Origin: Protea cynaroides
Lineage: Eukaryota > Streptophyta > Magnoliopsida > Proteales > Proteaceae
Assembly: GCA_028583415.1 (NCBI GenBank)
Contig: CM053265.1
Coordinates: forward strand, 32,113,794-32,177,793
Length of the DNA stretch: 64,000 nt
Direction of reading: 5' to 3'
Shown piece after piece: positions 12,050 through 24,139 of this stretch. The stretch's first letter is position 1; the number at the start of each line of letters is the position of its first letter. The notes under the pieces were generated by a model. The model was not told the origin of the DNA. It did no database searches and saw only the letters and a program-made list of their open reading frames with translations. The position numbers and the translations under genes are program-made.

Positions 12050-12485
12050 AGGAAAAAAAAAAAAAAAGGGGCGGTGGTTTACCTGTTGCAGATCCATTGC
12101 CTTCTCCTTCTTCCTCTTCTTCATCTTTTCGTTCTGCTTCTCTCCACTCTCCCCCAAAATCGAGATCCCTCTTTTCTCTTTTTTTTTTTGTTTTTTTTTC
12201 TTCTCCTTTCCACCTCCTCCTTCTTCTCGGTCCTCTCCCCTTCTTTTCTGATTTTTTCTTCTCCTCTCCAGCTCCTCCTTCTTCTCGGTCTTCTCCCCTT
12301 CTTTTCTGATTTTTTTTTGTTTTCTTCTTCTCCTTTCCACCTCCTCCTTCTTCTCAATCTTCTCCCCTTCTTTTCTGATTTTTTTTTTGTTTTCTTCTCC
12401 TCCTTTCCACCTCCTCCTTCTTCTCGGTTTCGATTTTTTTTTCTTCCAAAACCACCGCCCTCCTCTCTTTCTCCTTATCTTCTCG

Positions 12486-12531
<46 letters not shown>

Positions 12532-12905
12532 TCTTTTCGGATTCTCCTCCATCTCCCTTATTTCTGATTTTTTTTTTGTCTTTTCTCCTCTTTCGGCCTC
12601 CTCTCTCCCTCCGACTTTTTCTTTTATGGCTCCCCCCTTCTTTCTCTTCGGGATCTTCTACTTTTTATTATTTTTTTTCCTTTCTTATCTTCTCCTCGAT
12701 TATCTCTCGATCTTCCTCAATCTTCACCGCCCTCTCTCTTTTATTCTCGGATTCTCACCGCTCTATCTCTCTCTCCGATCTTCTCCTCTTTGATTGATTT
12801 TTTTTATTTTTTTCCTTTTTCTCCACCGCCCTCCTCTCTTTTTCCTTTCTCATCTTGGTTCCGATTCTCTCTTTTAGATCCTCCCTCTCGAGTTTCCTTT
12901 CCAGT
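12050..12905 (+). repeat. Long pyrimidine-rich tract
   Basis: Some 850 bp are almost purely C and T, with repeated TTCTCCTTTCCACCTCC-type units and a (CT)n run near 12490-12530. The right LTR tract (27790-28385) lacks roughly 280 bp of it. All long open frames here are low-complexity Ser/Phe/Leu or Arg/Lys/Glu strings and are not genes. Confidence 0.9.
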
Positions 12906-12921
12906 TGAACCGAATCTTCCA

Positions 12922-12924
<3 letters not shown>

Positions 12925-12975
<51 letters not shown>
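12925..12975. repeat. (TA)n microsatellite
   Basis: About 25 uninterrupted TA units directly after the pyrimidine tract. A (TA)n run sits at the same place in the other two F-family LTRs (28395-28454 and about 54586-54655). Confidence 0.95.
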
Positions 12976-12977
<2 letters not shown>

Positions 12978-13544
12978 ATATAATATATGCAATATCATAA
13001 AATTCTTGCACATGAGTTAAACGAACTTGGTCCAAACTAGTCTGACATGAGTTGACTGGGCTGGACTGACTTAAACTGAGATGGATTGGACTAAGAATGA
13101 CTTGAATTAACTGGGTTGGGCCAAGACTGGCTTGGGTTGAGCTGAGTTGACTGGATTGACTGGAATTCACTGGGTTCTCTCTCTATCATTTCACGGGTCA
13201 TTTCCGCTATTATCCCGCACAGAATTTTTTTATGGCCTCTATTCCAAATTTTTTGCGTTCATTTTGTAGAACATTAAAAATGAGGAATATAGGAACTTGA
13301 ATCACCTCAATTGGAAGTAAAATGATCAACTGATGAATTTTGGAAGTTTAAGCGAATCAATTATCGACAATTTGGTTGACCATTCTGCATGAGATCCTTC
13401 GGAGGATTCTACTAGAAATATTTTACGTCCACTTTGTAGAGCACTAAAAATGGAACATAATGAGACTGGAATCACCTGATTCGGATATGGAATGATCAAA
13501 ATATGAATTTTTGAATATTAAATGACCATTTTCATATGTAATTT

Positions 13545-14160
13545 TGCATGGGACCCTCCGGAGACTTTTACCCGAGATTTTCCACGTCCACTTTGTAGGA
13601 CATCACAAATGAAGAATAATGGCCTTGGAATCGTCTGAATCCGATGTAGAACAGAAAAGATATGAAGCTTTGAAGTTCTAATGATAATTTTGCATGCAAG
13701 TTTGCATGGGACCCACTGGTGACTTCTACCCGGGATTTTTTATGTCCACTTTGTAGAACATCATTAATGAAGAATAATGGTCTCGGAATCATCTGAATCC
13801 GATGTAGAACGGAAAAGATATGAAGCTTTGATGTTCTAACGATAATTTTGCATGCAAGCTTGCATGGGACCCACTGGTGACTTCTACCCGGGATTTTTTA
13901 CGTCCACTTTGTAGAACATCATGAATGAAGAATAATGGTCTTGGAATCATCTGAATCCGATGTAGAACGGAAAAGATATGAAGCTTTGAAGTTCTAACGA
14001 TAATTTTGCATGCAAGCTTGCATGGGACCCACTGGTGACTTCTACCTGGGATTTTTTACGTCCACTTTGTAGAACATCATGAATGAAGAATAATGGTCTT
14101 AGAATCATCTAAATCCGATGTCGGATGATCAAGATATGATGATTTGAAATTCAAACAATC
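13545..14160 (+). repeat. 158-bp tandem repeat near the F left LTR 3' end
   Basis: About four units, each containing TGCATGGGACCCACTGGTGA, ACGTCCACTTTGTAGAACATC and TCTGAATCCGATGTAGAACG. The spacing between equivalent points is about 154-158 bp. The right LTR has the same array at 28985-29620, and F3 has about two units at 55030-55470. Confidence 0.88.
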
Positions 14161-14639
14161 CGACTTAGGATAATTTGCATGAAGACCCCTAGGATTATTG
14201 TTTATAATAATTTCAGAAACCTCCCATATATGTATCATCCGACTAAAATGGTCGTATCTTCCTCATTTGATATCAGAATTGAGCAATTTTGGTCTCGTTT
14301 CGAAGATAATTCTATGACCTATGCATCTATGCAGATAATAGCCCATGACCCTGCTGTGGGGATTAGTGGAGAATCATAAATCTTTGGGTTAAAGGTCGGA
14401 AACCTGCCATATTGGTTCATTTATGCCGAGGGTGGCAAAAATGGGATGCTTACAGATGCCCCTCTTTAGTCGAGATTGTTATCAGTTGAAGGCTAAAGAT
14501 AAAAGAACCACATTTTTGGGGTATGAGTGATATTGTTTATTGGGCTGCACTTAGGGTAATTTTTCCTAAACTGCCTACGTATTCTAAGGGTGTCCTAGAA
14601 ATCAAGCCCAGAACGTAGTTCGACTGGCAAGAAGGTTTG

Positions 14640-15240
14640 CTCTTCTTGGAAGATTGGTGAGTGCTCTTCTTGTATGAAGCTAGGCTGTAAATACAAAGCT
14701 CATTTGTAGGCTGGGAACCTCTTCTTGCTGAGGTGACTCATGATGCAAGGTACTTGCGGGCTTGAACCCAGCTTGATCCATTTATAGGCTGATAAACCTC
14801 TTCTTGTATGGAGCTAGGCTGTGAATACAAGGCTCATTTGTAGGCTGGGAACCTCTTCTTGCTGAGGAGGAACTCATGATGCAAGGTATGTGCGGGCTTG
14901 GACCCGGCTTGATCCATTTGTAGGCTGATAAACCTCTTCTTGTATGGAGCTAGGCTGTGAATACAAGGCTCATTTGTAGGTTGGGAACCTCTTCTTGCTG
15001 AGGTGGAACTCAATGCAAGGTATGTGCGGGCTTGGACCCGGCTTTATCCATTTGTAGGCTGATAAACCTCTTCTTGTATGGAGCTAGGCTGTGAATACAA
15101 GGCTCATTTGTAGGTTGGGAACCTCTTCTTGCTGAGGTGGAACTCAATGCAAGGTATGTGCGGGCTTGGACCCGGCTTTATCCATTTGTAGGCTGATAAA
15201 CCTCTTCTTGTATGGAGCTAGGCTGTGAATACAAGGCTGA
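14640..15240 (+). repeat. 135-bp tandem repeat in F interior
   Basis: About four and a half units containing AACCTCTTCTTGTATGGAGC, GAATACAAGGCTCATTTGTA and GCGGGCTTGGACCCGGCTT, spaced 134-136 bp. Some copies hold AGGTT-GGG-AACCT, a 5-bp stem. Confidence 0.9.
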
Positions 15241-15344
15241 TTGCATGAGCTTGGGCTCGGATTTGATTTGTTTGGATGGAAGACTTGATGTCTTCTCTTT
15301 GATTGAACTGAGGCTCTTTTGATTGAGGTTTTGAGATTGATTTT

Positions 15345-15610
15345 CTGAATAAGCTAGGGCTCTGCATTTGATTCACTTATAGGCTGAGATTGACTTGATC
15401 TTTGAATGAGCTAGGGTTCTACATTTGCTTCACTAATAGGTTGAGATTGACTTGATCTTTGGATGAGCTAGGGCTCTACATTTGATTACTTATAGACTGA
15501 AATTGATTTGAAATTTGGATGAGCTAGGGCTCTGCATTTGATTCACTAATAATCTGAGATTGATTTGATCTTTGGATGAGCTAGGGCTCTACATTTGATT
15601 CTGTAATGAG
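15345..15610 (+). repeat. 58-bp tandem repeat in F interior
   Basis: About five units with GATGAGCTAGGGCTCTACAT. GAGC-TAGG-GCTC makes a 4-bp stem with a TAGG loop, the loop also seen in the two later arrays. Confidence 0.85.
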
Positions 15611-18600
15611 TAAGAACTCAGAAGGTCACTTATAGGGTGATACTGAATGACTCATCTTGGGAGTTCCTACCAGCTTTGGACCTTCGGGGTTGAAAATTGG
15701 AATATCCTTCTTGGAAGCTCTATGGCTATGAACCTTTAGGATGCTTGAAAGTGAACCATACAGGAAGGATTTGTTGATTTTGAACCTTTAGGGTTGAAAT
15801 CTGACCCATCTTGGAAGTCTCTTGACTTTCAACCTATAGAGTGCTGGATATATTTGAAATGATGATGAATTCCTTGGCAGTTTTCTAAGGTTTTTTTTGC
15901 CCCTGCTTTGTTGGTGAAGGCATAAAACATGACATCAATGGAAATGGTGTCATGGACTTCGTTGGCATGATACCTAGATTTGAAATTTGCCATTTATGAC
16001 CTGGTATTGAAAGTTTGACTCAATTTCAGCATGGTAGGGATGACTTGGTTGCTCCCTTGGAAAGGTTCCATGTAATTTCTTCAGCCAACATTGATGTTGT
16101 TGGATTTTGGATTGAAAGAAACTCTAGTGAGGATTTTGGACAAGAATGAGGGGACCTTGACAGTCTTTAACCAAAGTGACTTTATTGATTGACCATGGTG
16201 TTAAACTATCAAGGGACATCTGGTCAACTAAGTTCTTTGACTGTGCATTATGGTAGAACAAATTGGTAGAATAGCCAAGCGGCGATGAAATGTGACATGG
16301 GTTTGGCCCTCAATCTAGGCTCATGAAAAGCTCAGGGCATTGCAACATTATTGTGCCAATTTTGAAAGATGAATGAACCATGGCCCCAAAGTAGGCACGA
16401 GGAGCAAAGGATTCGAAGTGTTCCTTCAGAGAATTTGGTGACCAAATCCTAACAGGTGATCGACCACATTGGATTTTCTTCATCAACAGGATTGGGAGAA
16501 CTGAGAAATTGGCAAAAACCAACTTGGATGGACCTACTTCTGTTGACTATGAAAGTAGTGACTTCAGACTAGACAATGGATCCATGATGTAATGCTCATG
16601 ATCAAGTTCCATTCCTCTACATAGGGTATATCTATGCCCCAATGTCTGCATGTTGTGACAGACCGCTACTGTAGAAGGAAATGGGAAATCTAATAGAGTT
16701 AGAACAAGGTTGAATCTGGATTGCATTTAGAATTTGACCATGCTTCTGAGGTCAAGGGAAGATTGACAGATTGATTGCAGAAAATGATTTCTTATATAAA
16801 CCCTTGTTAAATCTTGAAAAATGAGGGAGCTGATGATTTGATGAATTTGGCTACATCCGTAACCAGGCCATGAGAATTTGCTCTCTCCCTAACATGACCA
16901 AAGGATTTGAAGATAGAATTCTGTTGAAACGCAATGCTATGGAGCCTAACAGATGATGGTTTGTTCAACTCCTCGAGTATGATTCACTGGGGAGGAAGAG
17001 GGGTTCCTTTCTTTATGGAGGGTAGACTGGTATGACACTTGTCTACATGAACCACTGAATTTTTTCTTTGAAGGGCCAATGAGGGCAATGCTTTAGGGCT
17101 GCATCAGGTCGCCTATCCCCACTGAGGTATTATGGGTTGCCCATTGAGGTTTCTCGGGTTGCCTTTCCCTGCTGAGGTTTCTTTTCTTCCCATTATTATT
17201 TTTTTTCATTTTCTTCTTTTTGCAAATCCCATCTTGGGTTGAATAAAGAGTCCTGATATGGTGAGGATATTGCCAAAATTATGGTCCTATCCAATGGTCT
17301 GAAACCCTTAGGGGAAATCTGAACGGCATGACTTTTATGACAAATGGGTAGCCTTGCCCCACTGTTTAAGTTGACACCTACACGTATTGATAGTCGGGCA
17401 GCTATTTGAATCATCACTAAAAGTGATCCTAGGGAAATGCAGTCCCACACCAAGATTAAAAATGGTGCCAAATTATGTTTTCCTTTCTTGGAGATGTTCA
17501 GATGGAACACGTGTCCCAATAAGCTATATCGAGATTCCAAATCAGTCACGATCATATCTGGGCCTGAAACCTTTAGGTTTGTTGACAGTATTGATGTTGA
17601 AGGTCCAAGAGGACTGATGTGAAACTGTCCACATGGGTCTACCATTGGGAGAGTGTTTGGTTGTTTATGTAGAATGGGTTTATCTTACCGAAAAGATCCC
17701 ATTTTATTGGCTTGAGAAATGAAGGGTTTATAGGAATCTTGGGAAGCCGTCGGATGTAATGAACGACAGATAAGAGTTCCAGCTAGATTCATGAATTTGT
17801 ACATAAAATGATGACATGATCATGAGATACAATGCCATAAAAATTGATAATCAAAAGAAGGGCTTGTGATAGAGACTCCTTGGAAAGCCGTCAGATTGAT
17901 AGACGGGAGAGAGAGTCTAATGCCGATGAGAAATGTTTCTTTGATGATGAAGAAGTGATGAGATCATCTCCTGTAAAGGCGGGATGTAATTGGCCAAAAT
18001 CAAAAGTCCGGTCCAACATGCTGTAAATCTCGACGAATGATCGAACTTGCTATTAGGCTTTGGTTGGAACTATCATCCTCTTGAAGTGAGAGGGACAATT
18101 GGTTTACTGTCAAGCTCCAATTCCATTCAACATCTTACTATTTTCTTTTCTTCTCTTTTTTTTTCTTTTTTCTTTTTTCTTTTTCTTTTTTTTTTTGGAT
18201 GTGAAGGCCACATAATGCAGTGCTTCGCTTGATCGCGAAATTGAATCCTGACTTTCAATATTGGGTTTGAATCTTCTTCTTCCAAATATTTCCAATCAGA
18301 TAGAACGTCTTTGCCCCAACTAGCACTCTGATCTTCTATAAACTTTATGAGCATTTGTGACTGCTCATATAGTATCTGATTTTATTTGAATGGTAAATCC
18401 GTATGCTATCCTCTGGAAGTTAATCATCACCTTCTATCTGATGTGACTGCCTTCCCATTATTGATGTAGATGAAACATAGGCTTGAATTTTCTTTTTCTT
18501 TTTTTTTTTTTTTTTTTTTTTTGGTATCCCAATGACTTCATTCTTTGATTTTGAGATTGATCATTCATCATGTATCTCTTGCTTGCAGATGATATACTTT

Positions 18601-19289
18601 GTAAGAACTTTGGTATTTCCATCTTCTTGGTGGCACATCTGTCCCCCACTCATTTGTACTGAATGGCTGACCTGTTGATATGATCTGTTATTATGTAATG
18701 CTTTCCTTGGAATCTTTTCACAGATAGAACAAATGGCAGCTTCTCCAATACATGTTTCTTGAGACTACTCTTGTGTCTCCCGATTGATCATTTAAAGCTT
18801 TCCCAGACGGATTGGACCTTTCTTTATCAAGAGGCCGGGTGGCATAGAAGTTCAGGAGATGGCTCATCATTTCAATCATCTTCAGAGTTAGAATTGACTA
18901 TGCACGTAGAATAGGAGGATGTATGAAACTGGGAGGAAATGTATGGAAGAGACAAGGCACAAAGTTTGAAATCCCAAATGGGGTGATTTTATTTTACTTG
19001 CACGACAGATTGGACTAGACTTGTCAACAAGCATATTGATCTTGGACCCAGACATGGATGACCTATCAAATACCGATAATAGAAAGTTGAAACAACTAGT
19101 TCGTCCAAGCGGCTCCAGTTGGGCATAACGCCTTCGACGACCACCTTCAGTCGTTGCAGGAATAAGTCTTCCTTCAGATCTCTAATAGCAGCACTCATCA
19201 TGCCCCTCTATCAATAGGTGCAAGATACCTACCTTTTCTATCTTTTTTCTTCAGTTTAGGATCCATTCAAAATCGGACTATTGCTTTTT
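15611..19289. other. F interior, long stretch without a supported gene
   Basis: Mostly unique sequence with scattered AACC-TTTAG-GGTT-like short stems (about 15670-15830) and two homopyrimidine tracts (18140-18200, 18488-18522). A 149-codon open frame on the minus strand (17196-17645) and a 70-codon one (18989-19201) have no recognisable motif and are probably chance. Confidence 0.6.
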
Positions 19290-19850
19290 AAGCTCAAGGT
19301 TACTCTGGTTCATGCCCCAGTTTGGGGTTTGATGGATTCATCAATGGACTACTTCTAGTTGAGTTCAAAATCATTCTAGCTTATGCCCCAACTTATGGAG
19401 CAAGGGGTATCGCCATTGCACTACACCATTTTGAATCCAAGATTGGACTAATTTATACCCTGGCTTGGGGGGTTTAATGGATTTCTTTGTTAGACCACTC
19501 TCAATTTGGGTCTAAGGTCAATTTGGTCCATGCCCCAGTTTAGGGCATAATGGCTTTCCTCATTAAACCGCATTCAATTTGGGTCCAAAATCAATCTGGT
19601 TTATGACCAGCTTAGGGCTCATGACTTTCCTCATTGAACCATACCCAATTCAGGCCCAAGGTCAATCCGGTTCATGCCCCAGTTTGGGGGTCATTGGCTT
19701 TCCTCATTAGATCACACTCAATTTGGGTCTAAGTTCAATCTGGTTCATGCCCCAGTTTATGGGTTAAGGGTTTCATCATTGGACCATTCTGGTTCTTATC
19801 CTTGCTTGGGGCACATTGGATCTCATCTTTGGTCTACCCTACGGCTTGGG
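19290..19850 (+). repeat. Degenerate about 80-bp tandem repeat in F interior
   Basis: About seven diverged units containing TTCATGCCCCAGTTTGGGG and AATTTGGGTCTAAGGTCAAT. CCCC-AGTTT-GGGG is a 4-bp stem. Confidence 0.75.
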
Positions 19851-20079
19851 AAAATTCCATTCCTCTCTTTGAATAATAAGAAATATGAGGGCAACTCTTT
19901 GGATTCTAGCATTTCCCTGGCCAATGGGATAGCACTATCATAGCTAAAGGTTCATGATTTCCTGATGACTCCAGAATCTGGAATTGATCTTTATTGACAA
20001 GCAATGGGAAATCCTCCTTGTTCGCCATTCTCAATGAGTGATCCTAACTTGTAGCACTGGGCTATGATAGACATGGATC

Positions 20080-20530
20080 GGGCTCTAATTGATAGAGCCA
20101 TAGATTGATTTTGAATCGGTCTCCGATTGATAGAGACAGAGTTGACTTTGAATTGGTCTCTGATTGATAGAGATCAAGATTGATTTTGAATTGATCTCTG
20201 ATTGATAGAGATCAAGATTGATTTTGAATTGGTCTCTGATTGATAGAGATCAAGATTGATTTTGAATTGGTCTCTGATTGATAGAGATCAAGATTGATTT
20301 TGAATTGGTCTCTGATTGATAGAGATCAAGATTGATTTTGAATTGGTCTCTGATTGATAGAGATCAAGATTGATTTTGAATTGGTCTCCGATTGATAGAG
20401 ATCGAGATTGATTTTGAATTGGTCTCTGATTGATAGAGATCAAGATTGATTTTGAATTGGTCTCTGATTGATAGAGATCAAGATTGATTTTGAATTGGTC
20501 TCTGATTGATAGAGATCAAGATTGACAATC
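20080..20530 (+). repeat. 38-bp tandem repeat, about 11 copies
   Basis: The unit contains CTCTGATTGATAGAGATCAAG and GATTGATTTTGAATT. TCTCT-GATTGAT-AGAGA forms a stem. Central units are almost identical, which implies recent amplification, while both edges are diverged. Confidence 0.93.
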
Positions 20531-20689
20531 GTGGACTGGGCTCTAGTTGCTAGAGGCAAGGATTGCTTGAGTTGGGCTCCGATTGATAGAGGCCAAGGAA
20601 GACAATCATGGATTGGACTCTAATTGCTAGAGATGATGGATTGACTGAAATTCTCTTTGATTCCTTTATGAAGTGGAACATGGACCAAT

Positions 20690-21150
20690 GGTAATGATTG
20701 AACAGGCCTAGAGGCTAACTCATGCTCACATTGAGTTCATATGAATGGAACCTTTCTTAGTTCCGACATGAATCAGAATCTGAACTGGAGTTGACGGTTG
20801 GACAAGCCTAGGGGCTAATTAAATTCAAATGAATGGAACTCTTCTTAGTTCCAACATGAATCAGAATTTGAACCACAGTTGATGGTTGGATAAGCCTAGT
20901 GGCTAAATGAATTCAGATGAATGAAACTCTTCTTAATTCTAACATGAATCAGAACCTGAACCAAAGTTGATGGTTGGACAAGCCTAGGGGCTAAATAAAT
21001 TCAGATGAATGGAACTTTTCCTAGTTTTGACATGAACTGGAACCCTAACCAAAGTTAATGGTTGGATAAGCCTAGCGGCTAATTAAATTCAGATGAATGG
21101 AATTTTTCCTAGTTCCGACATGAATCAGAACCTAAACAGGAGGTGAAGGG
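20690..21150 (+). repeat. About 80-bp tandem repeat in F interior
   Basis: About five units containing GAATGGAACTCTTCTTAGTT, CATGAATCAGAACCTGAACC and GGACAAGCCTAGGGGCTAA. AGCC-TAGG-GGCT is a 4-bp stem with a TAGG loop. Confidence 0.85.
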
Positions 21151-21159
21151 TGAAAAAGC

Positions 21160-22480
21160 CTAGGGGCCGAATGCCTTCTTCATTTTAGCATGATCTGGGA
21201 GTGATGATTGAACCTGCCTAAAGGTTAAACCCTTCTTTAATTCTGAGATGAACCAGAAATGGTGGTTGAATCTAGGGCTGAATATTTCTTTGATTCTGAG
21301 ATGAACTGGATGTGATTGAATCTGCCTAGGGGCTGAATCTTTCTTTAATTCTAGATGAACCAAAATGATGGTTGGACCTGCCTAGGGGCTGAACCTTTCT
21401 TCAGTTTTGAGATGAACCAGAAATGGTGGTTGGACCTGCCTAGGGGCTGAATATTTTTTTGATTCTAAGATGATCTGGATGTGATTGAATCTTCCTAGGG
21501 GCTGAATCTTTCCTTAATTATGGATGAACCGAAATGATGATTGGACCTGCCTAAGGGCTGAATATTTTTTTGATTCTGAGATGAACTAGATGTAATTGAA
21601 TCTGCCTAAGGGCTGAATCTTTCCTTAATTCTGGATGAACCGAAATGATGATTGGACCTGCCTAGGGGCTGAAATCTTTCCTTAATTCAAAGGTGAATAG
21701 GGAATATTGATTGGATTTGCCTAGGGGCTGAATCTTTCCTTGATGCAGAGATGAATCATGAAATATGATTAGATTTGCCAGGGGCTGAATCTTTCCTTAA
21801 TTCTAAGATAAATTGAGAACTATGATTGGATTTGCCTAGGGGCTGAATCTTTCCTTAATCTATGATTGGATTTGCCTAGGGGCTGGATCTTTCCTTAATT
21901 CAAAGGTGAATAAGGAACATTGATTGGATTTGCCTAGGGGCTGAATCTTTCCTTAATTCAGAGATGAATCGAGAACTAATGATTGGATTTGCCTAGGGGC
22001 TGGATCTCTCCTTAATTTTGAGATAAATTGAGAACTATGATTGGATTTGCCTAGGGGCTGAATCTTTCCTTAATTCAAAGGTACATTGAGAACTATGATT
22101 GGATTTGCCTAGGGGTTGAATCTTTCCTTAATTCAAAGGTGAATAGGGAACATTGATTGGATTTGCCTAGGGGCTGAATCTTTCCTTAATTCAGAGATGA
22201 ATCGAGAATATTGATTGGATTTGCCTAGGGGCTGAATCTTTCCATAATTCAAAGGTGAATAGGGAACATTGATTGGACTTGCCTAGGGGCTGAATCTTTC
22301 CTTAATTCAGAGATGAATTGAGAACAATGATTGGATTTGCCTAGGGGCTAAATCTTTCCTTAATTTAAAGGTACATTGAGAACTATGATTGGATTTGCCT
22401 AGGGGCTGAATCTTTCCTTAATTCAAAGGTACCTTGAGAACTATGATTGCATTTGCCTAGGGGCTGAATCTTTCCTTCTT
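21160..22480 (+). repeat. About 58-bp tandem repeat, some 20 copies
   Basis: The unit holds TTGGATTTGCCTAGGGGCTG and AATCTTTCCTTAATTCAAAG. GATT.GCC-TAGG-GGC..AATC pairs as an interrupted stem. Left-hand copies are more diverged than right-hand copies. Confidence 0.9.
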
Positions 22481-23691
22481 TCTTACAAAATTTGATGTTC
22501 ATTCAAGATCTAGATTCATGACTTCCATTGATTCATTTAGAAAGATAATATGGATGGATCTCAAGGTGGGAGATCAAGATAATTCCCTAATTGTAGGGGC
22601 CTCTCACCCTAAAAGGGTGGATATGGTTGCAGTTTGATTCCCAATGGAGGGATATCGAGATTTTAAAAATCTAGAGGAGTGGAAGAAGTCACATGCACAA
22701 TCAAAGATGACTTAACCAAACAAAGTTAGCTCCCTCATAAGGGCGATTGGGTAAACATTATCCGAGTCAATTTAATTGAATTTGATTAACCCATGTGTTT
22801 AGTCTTGGGACCTCGTGATTCCAAAATGGATAATCAGTGGTACCAAGGTCTGGCCAATTGGATTACCGAATTCGATGAAATTGAAATGGATATATTAATC
22901 CGTTGTCCTTATTAGGGATGGTTAGCAAAAGCGGTTCATAGATGAACAAACTAGTAAATTTCTTCTTGACCATGGTATCTAAGTCTTGACAGGGATTTTC
23001 TGCTCATTTTTTGAAATGGACGTGTTAACAATGAGAGATTCAACACATCGAGCTTACTAAATGGAGGGTGTATAGTGGCCGCCTACTATGATGTAGAACA
23101 GGTGTATACATACCTCATACTCCCAATGGGTGAGAGTTCCTCATCGTGTAGATTCTAACATGTTGACCAATCGAGGATAAAAACGGGCAGAACTTCGACG
23201 TCTCGAACATGGATGTCATGGTTAAGTCGATTTTACTGGGTCGGTTCAGGGATGAACCAAAAAATAACAAACATTGGGCTATAATCTGGGTTAGGACAGA
23301 AAAGGCCACCTTGACGAGGATGGGGTAACCTATCACCGAATGCTCGATGAATAATGGGCCCCCAATCCCTTTATATACTATGTTGCAAGGATCCAAGCGA
23401 CGTGGAGTAGCATAACGCATTCCCAGGCGGACCCAAGAAACGCTCGTTAGAGGCTGCTCACCGGTCGTGGTCTCACAAAGTACAGGCCAAGGCTGTGTGT
23501 TTCACCTAGCGGGCTGCTCCATATGCATGGGACCCGGTTCAGCTACTCGCACGAATGTGTGAATGAACCCATTCCCCCCAAAGCAATAATATAAAAGCAT
23601 AAATATAGTATCCTAAAATCTAGCATCCAATTCACAAAAGGAAAGTTTTCATTTAGGAGTTTGACATTTATATCCCTAGTGAAGTCACCAC
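22481..23691. other. F interior next to right LTR, no gene seen
   Basis: Unique AT-rich sequence. Minus-strand open frames of about 100 codons (23115-23420 and 23543-23821) show no recognisable motif, and the second runs into the LTR. No polypurine tract precedes 23692. Confidence 0.6.
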
Positions 23692-24139
23692 TGTGAGGAC
23701 AAAGATGGAAATCTTGTAAGTCGCCACCTAGATTTAGGTCTAGGACCTTAGAAATGTGAAATCTCACGCCAAGGTAAAACTTCGATTGACTCATGACCCT
23801 TAGATTGGATTTCTGGTCCATCAGAGATTGGGTAAGTGTCAGGTTACGATTATGGAAAGGGGTTAGGCACCCAAACCGCCCGATCGAAATCAGTCTCCTA
23901 TACCTTTCCTATGCTAGACTCTATTTATTAAATTAAACCAAACCAAGTGGTTTGATATCATTAAACCGAATCTGTATCCATCAGATTGCCTACGTATCAC
24001 GGAATTATTCTAAAAATCAGGTTCACCATCGTAGTTCAGGTGTGATTAAAGTTTATGGATGTAATTTATGCTTGTGCATGATTAAGTTCTTTGTTCAAGT
24101 TGAAGTTTATGCTTGAAAGGCTGAGAAATCCTATGGATT

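Larger units (their letters stand above)
8105..14454 (+). mobile_element. Element F left LTR (6.35 kb)
   Basis: In order it holds: a 5' module with GTCGCCACC and a CCTAGA/TCTAGG stem (8140-8157); a stem-loop mosaic (8575-9995); three 25-bp units (10010-10085); a TTAGGGT/ACCCTAA hairpin array (10480-10745); five 23-bp units (10790-10925); an AT-rich stretch without genes (10930-12040); a pyrimidine tract (12050-12905); a (TA)n run; a stretch of TGACTTGAACTGAGTTGACTGG-like degenerate repeats (13018-13170); and 158-bp tandem units (13545-14160). No coding sequence is credible. Confidence 0.88.
14455..23691 (+). mobile_element. Element F internal region without recognisable genes
   Basis: It starts GATGCCCCTCTTTAGTCGAG directly after the LTR, not with the TGG of a normal primer-binding site. 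It ends GAAGTCACCAC before the 3' LTR, without a polypurine tract. Open frames are short (at most about 150 codons) and carry no family motif I recognise. The interior is dominated by six tandem arrays listed separately. The unique stretches 15611-19289 and 22481-23691 hold no gene that I can support. Confidence 0.75.

Noticed and set aside
12074..12793. 239-codon plus-strand and 196-codon minus-strand frames in the pyrimidine tract
   Set aside because: Low-complexity Ser/Phe/Leu and Lys/Glu/Arg strings caused by C/T-only sequence; indels between LTR copies disrupt them freely.
17196..17645. 149-codon minus-strand frame in the F interior
   Set aside because: No recognisable motif, no related frame elsewhere in the window; length is within chance for 9 kb of sequence. 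Left as unsupported.
20080..20530. Regular direct repeats that could suggest a CRISPR array
   Set aside because: Units abut with no unique spacers, and the context is a plant retroelement.
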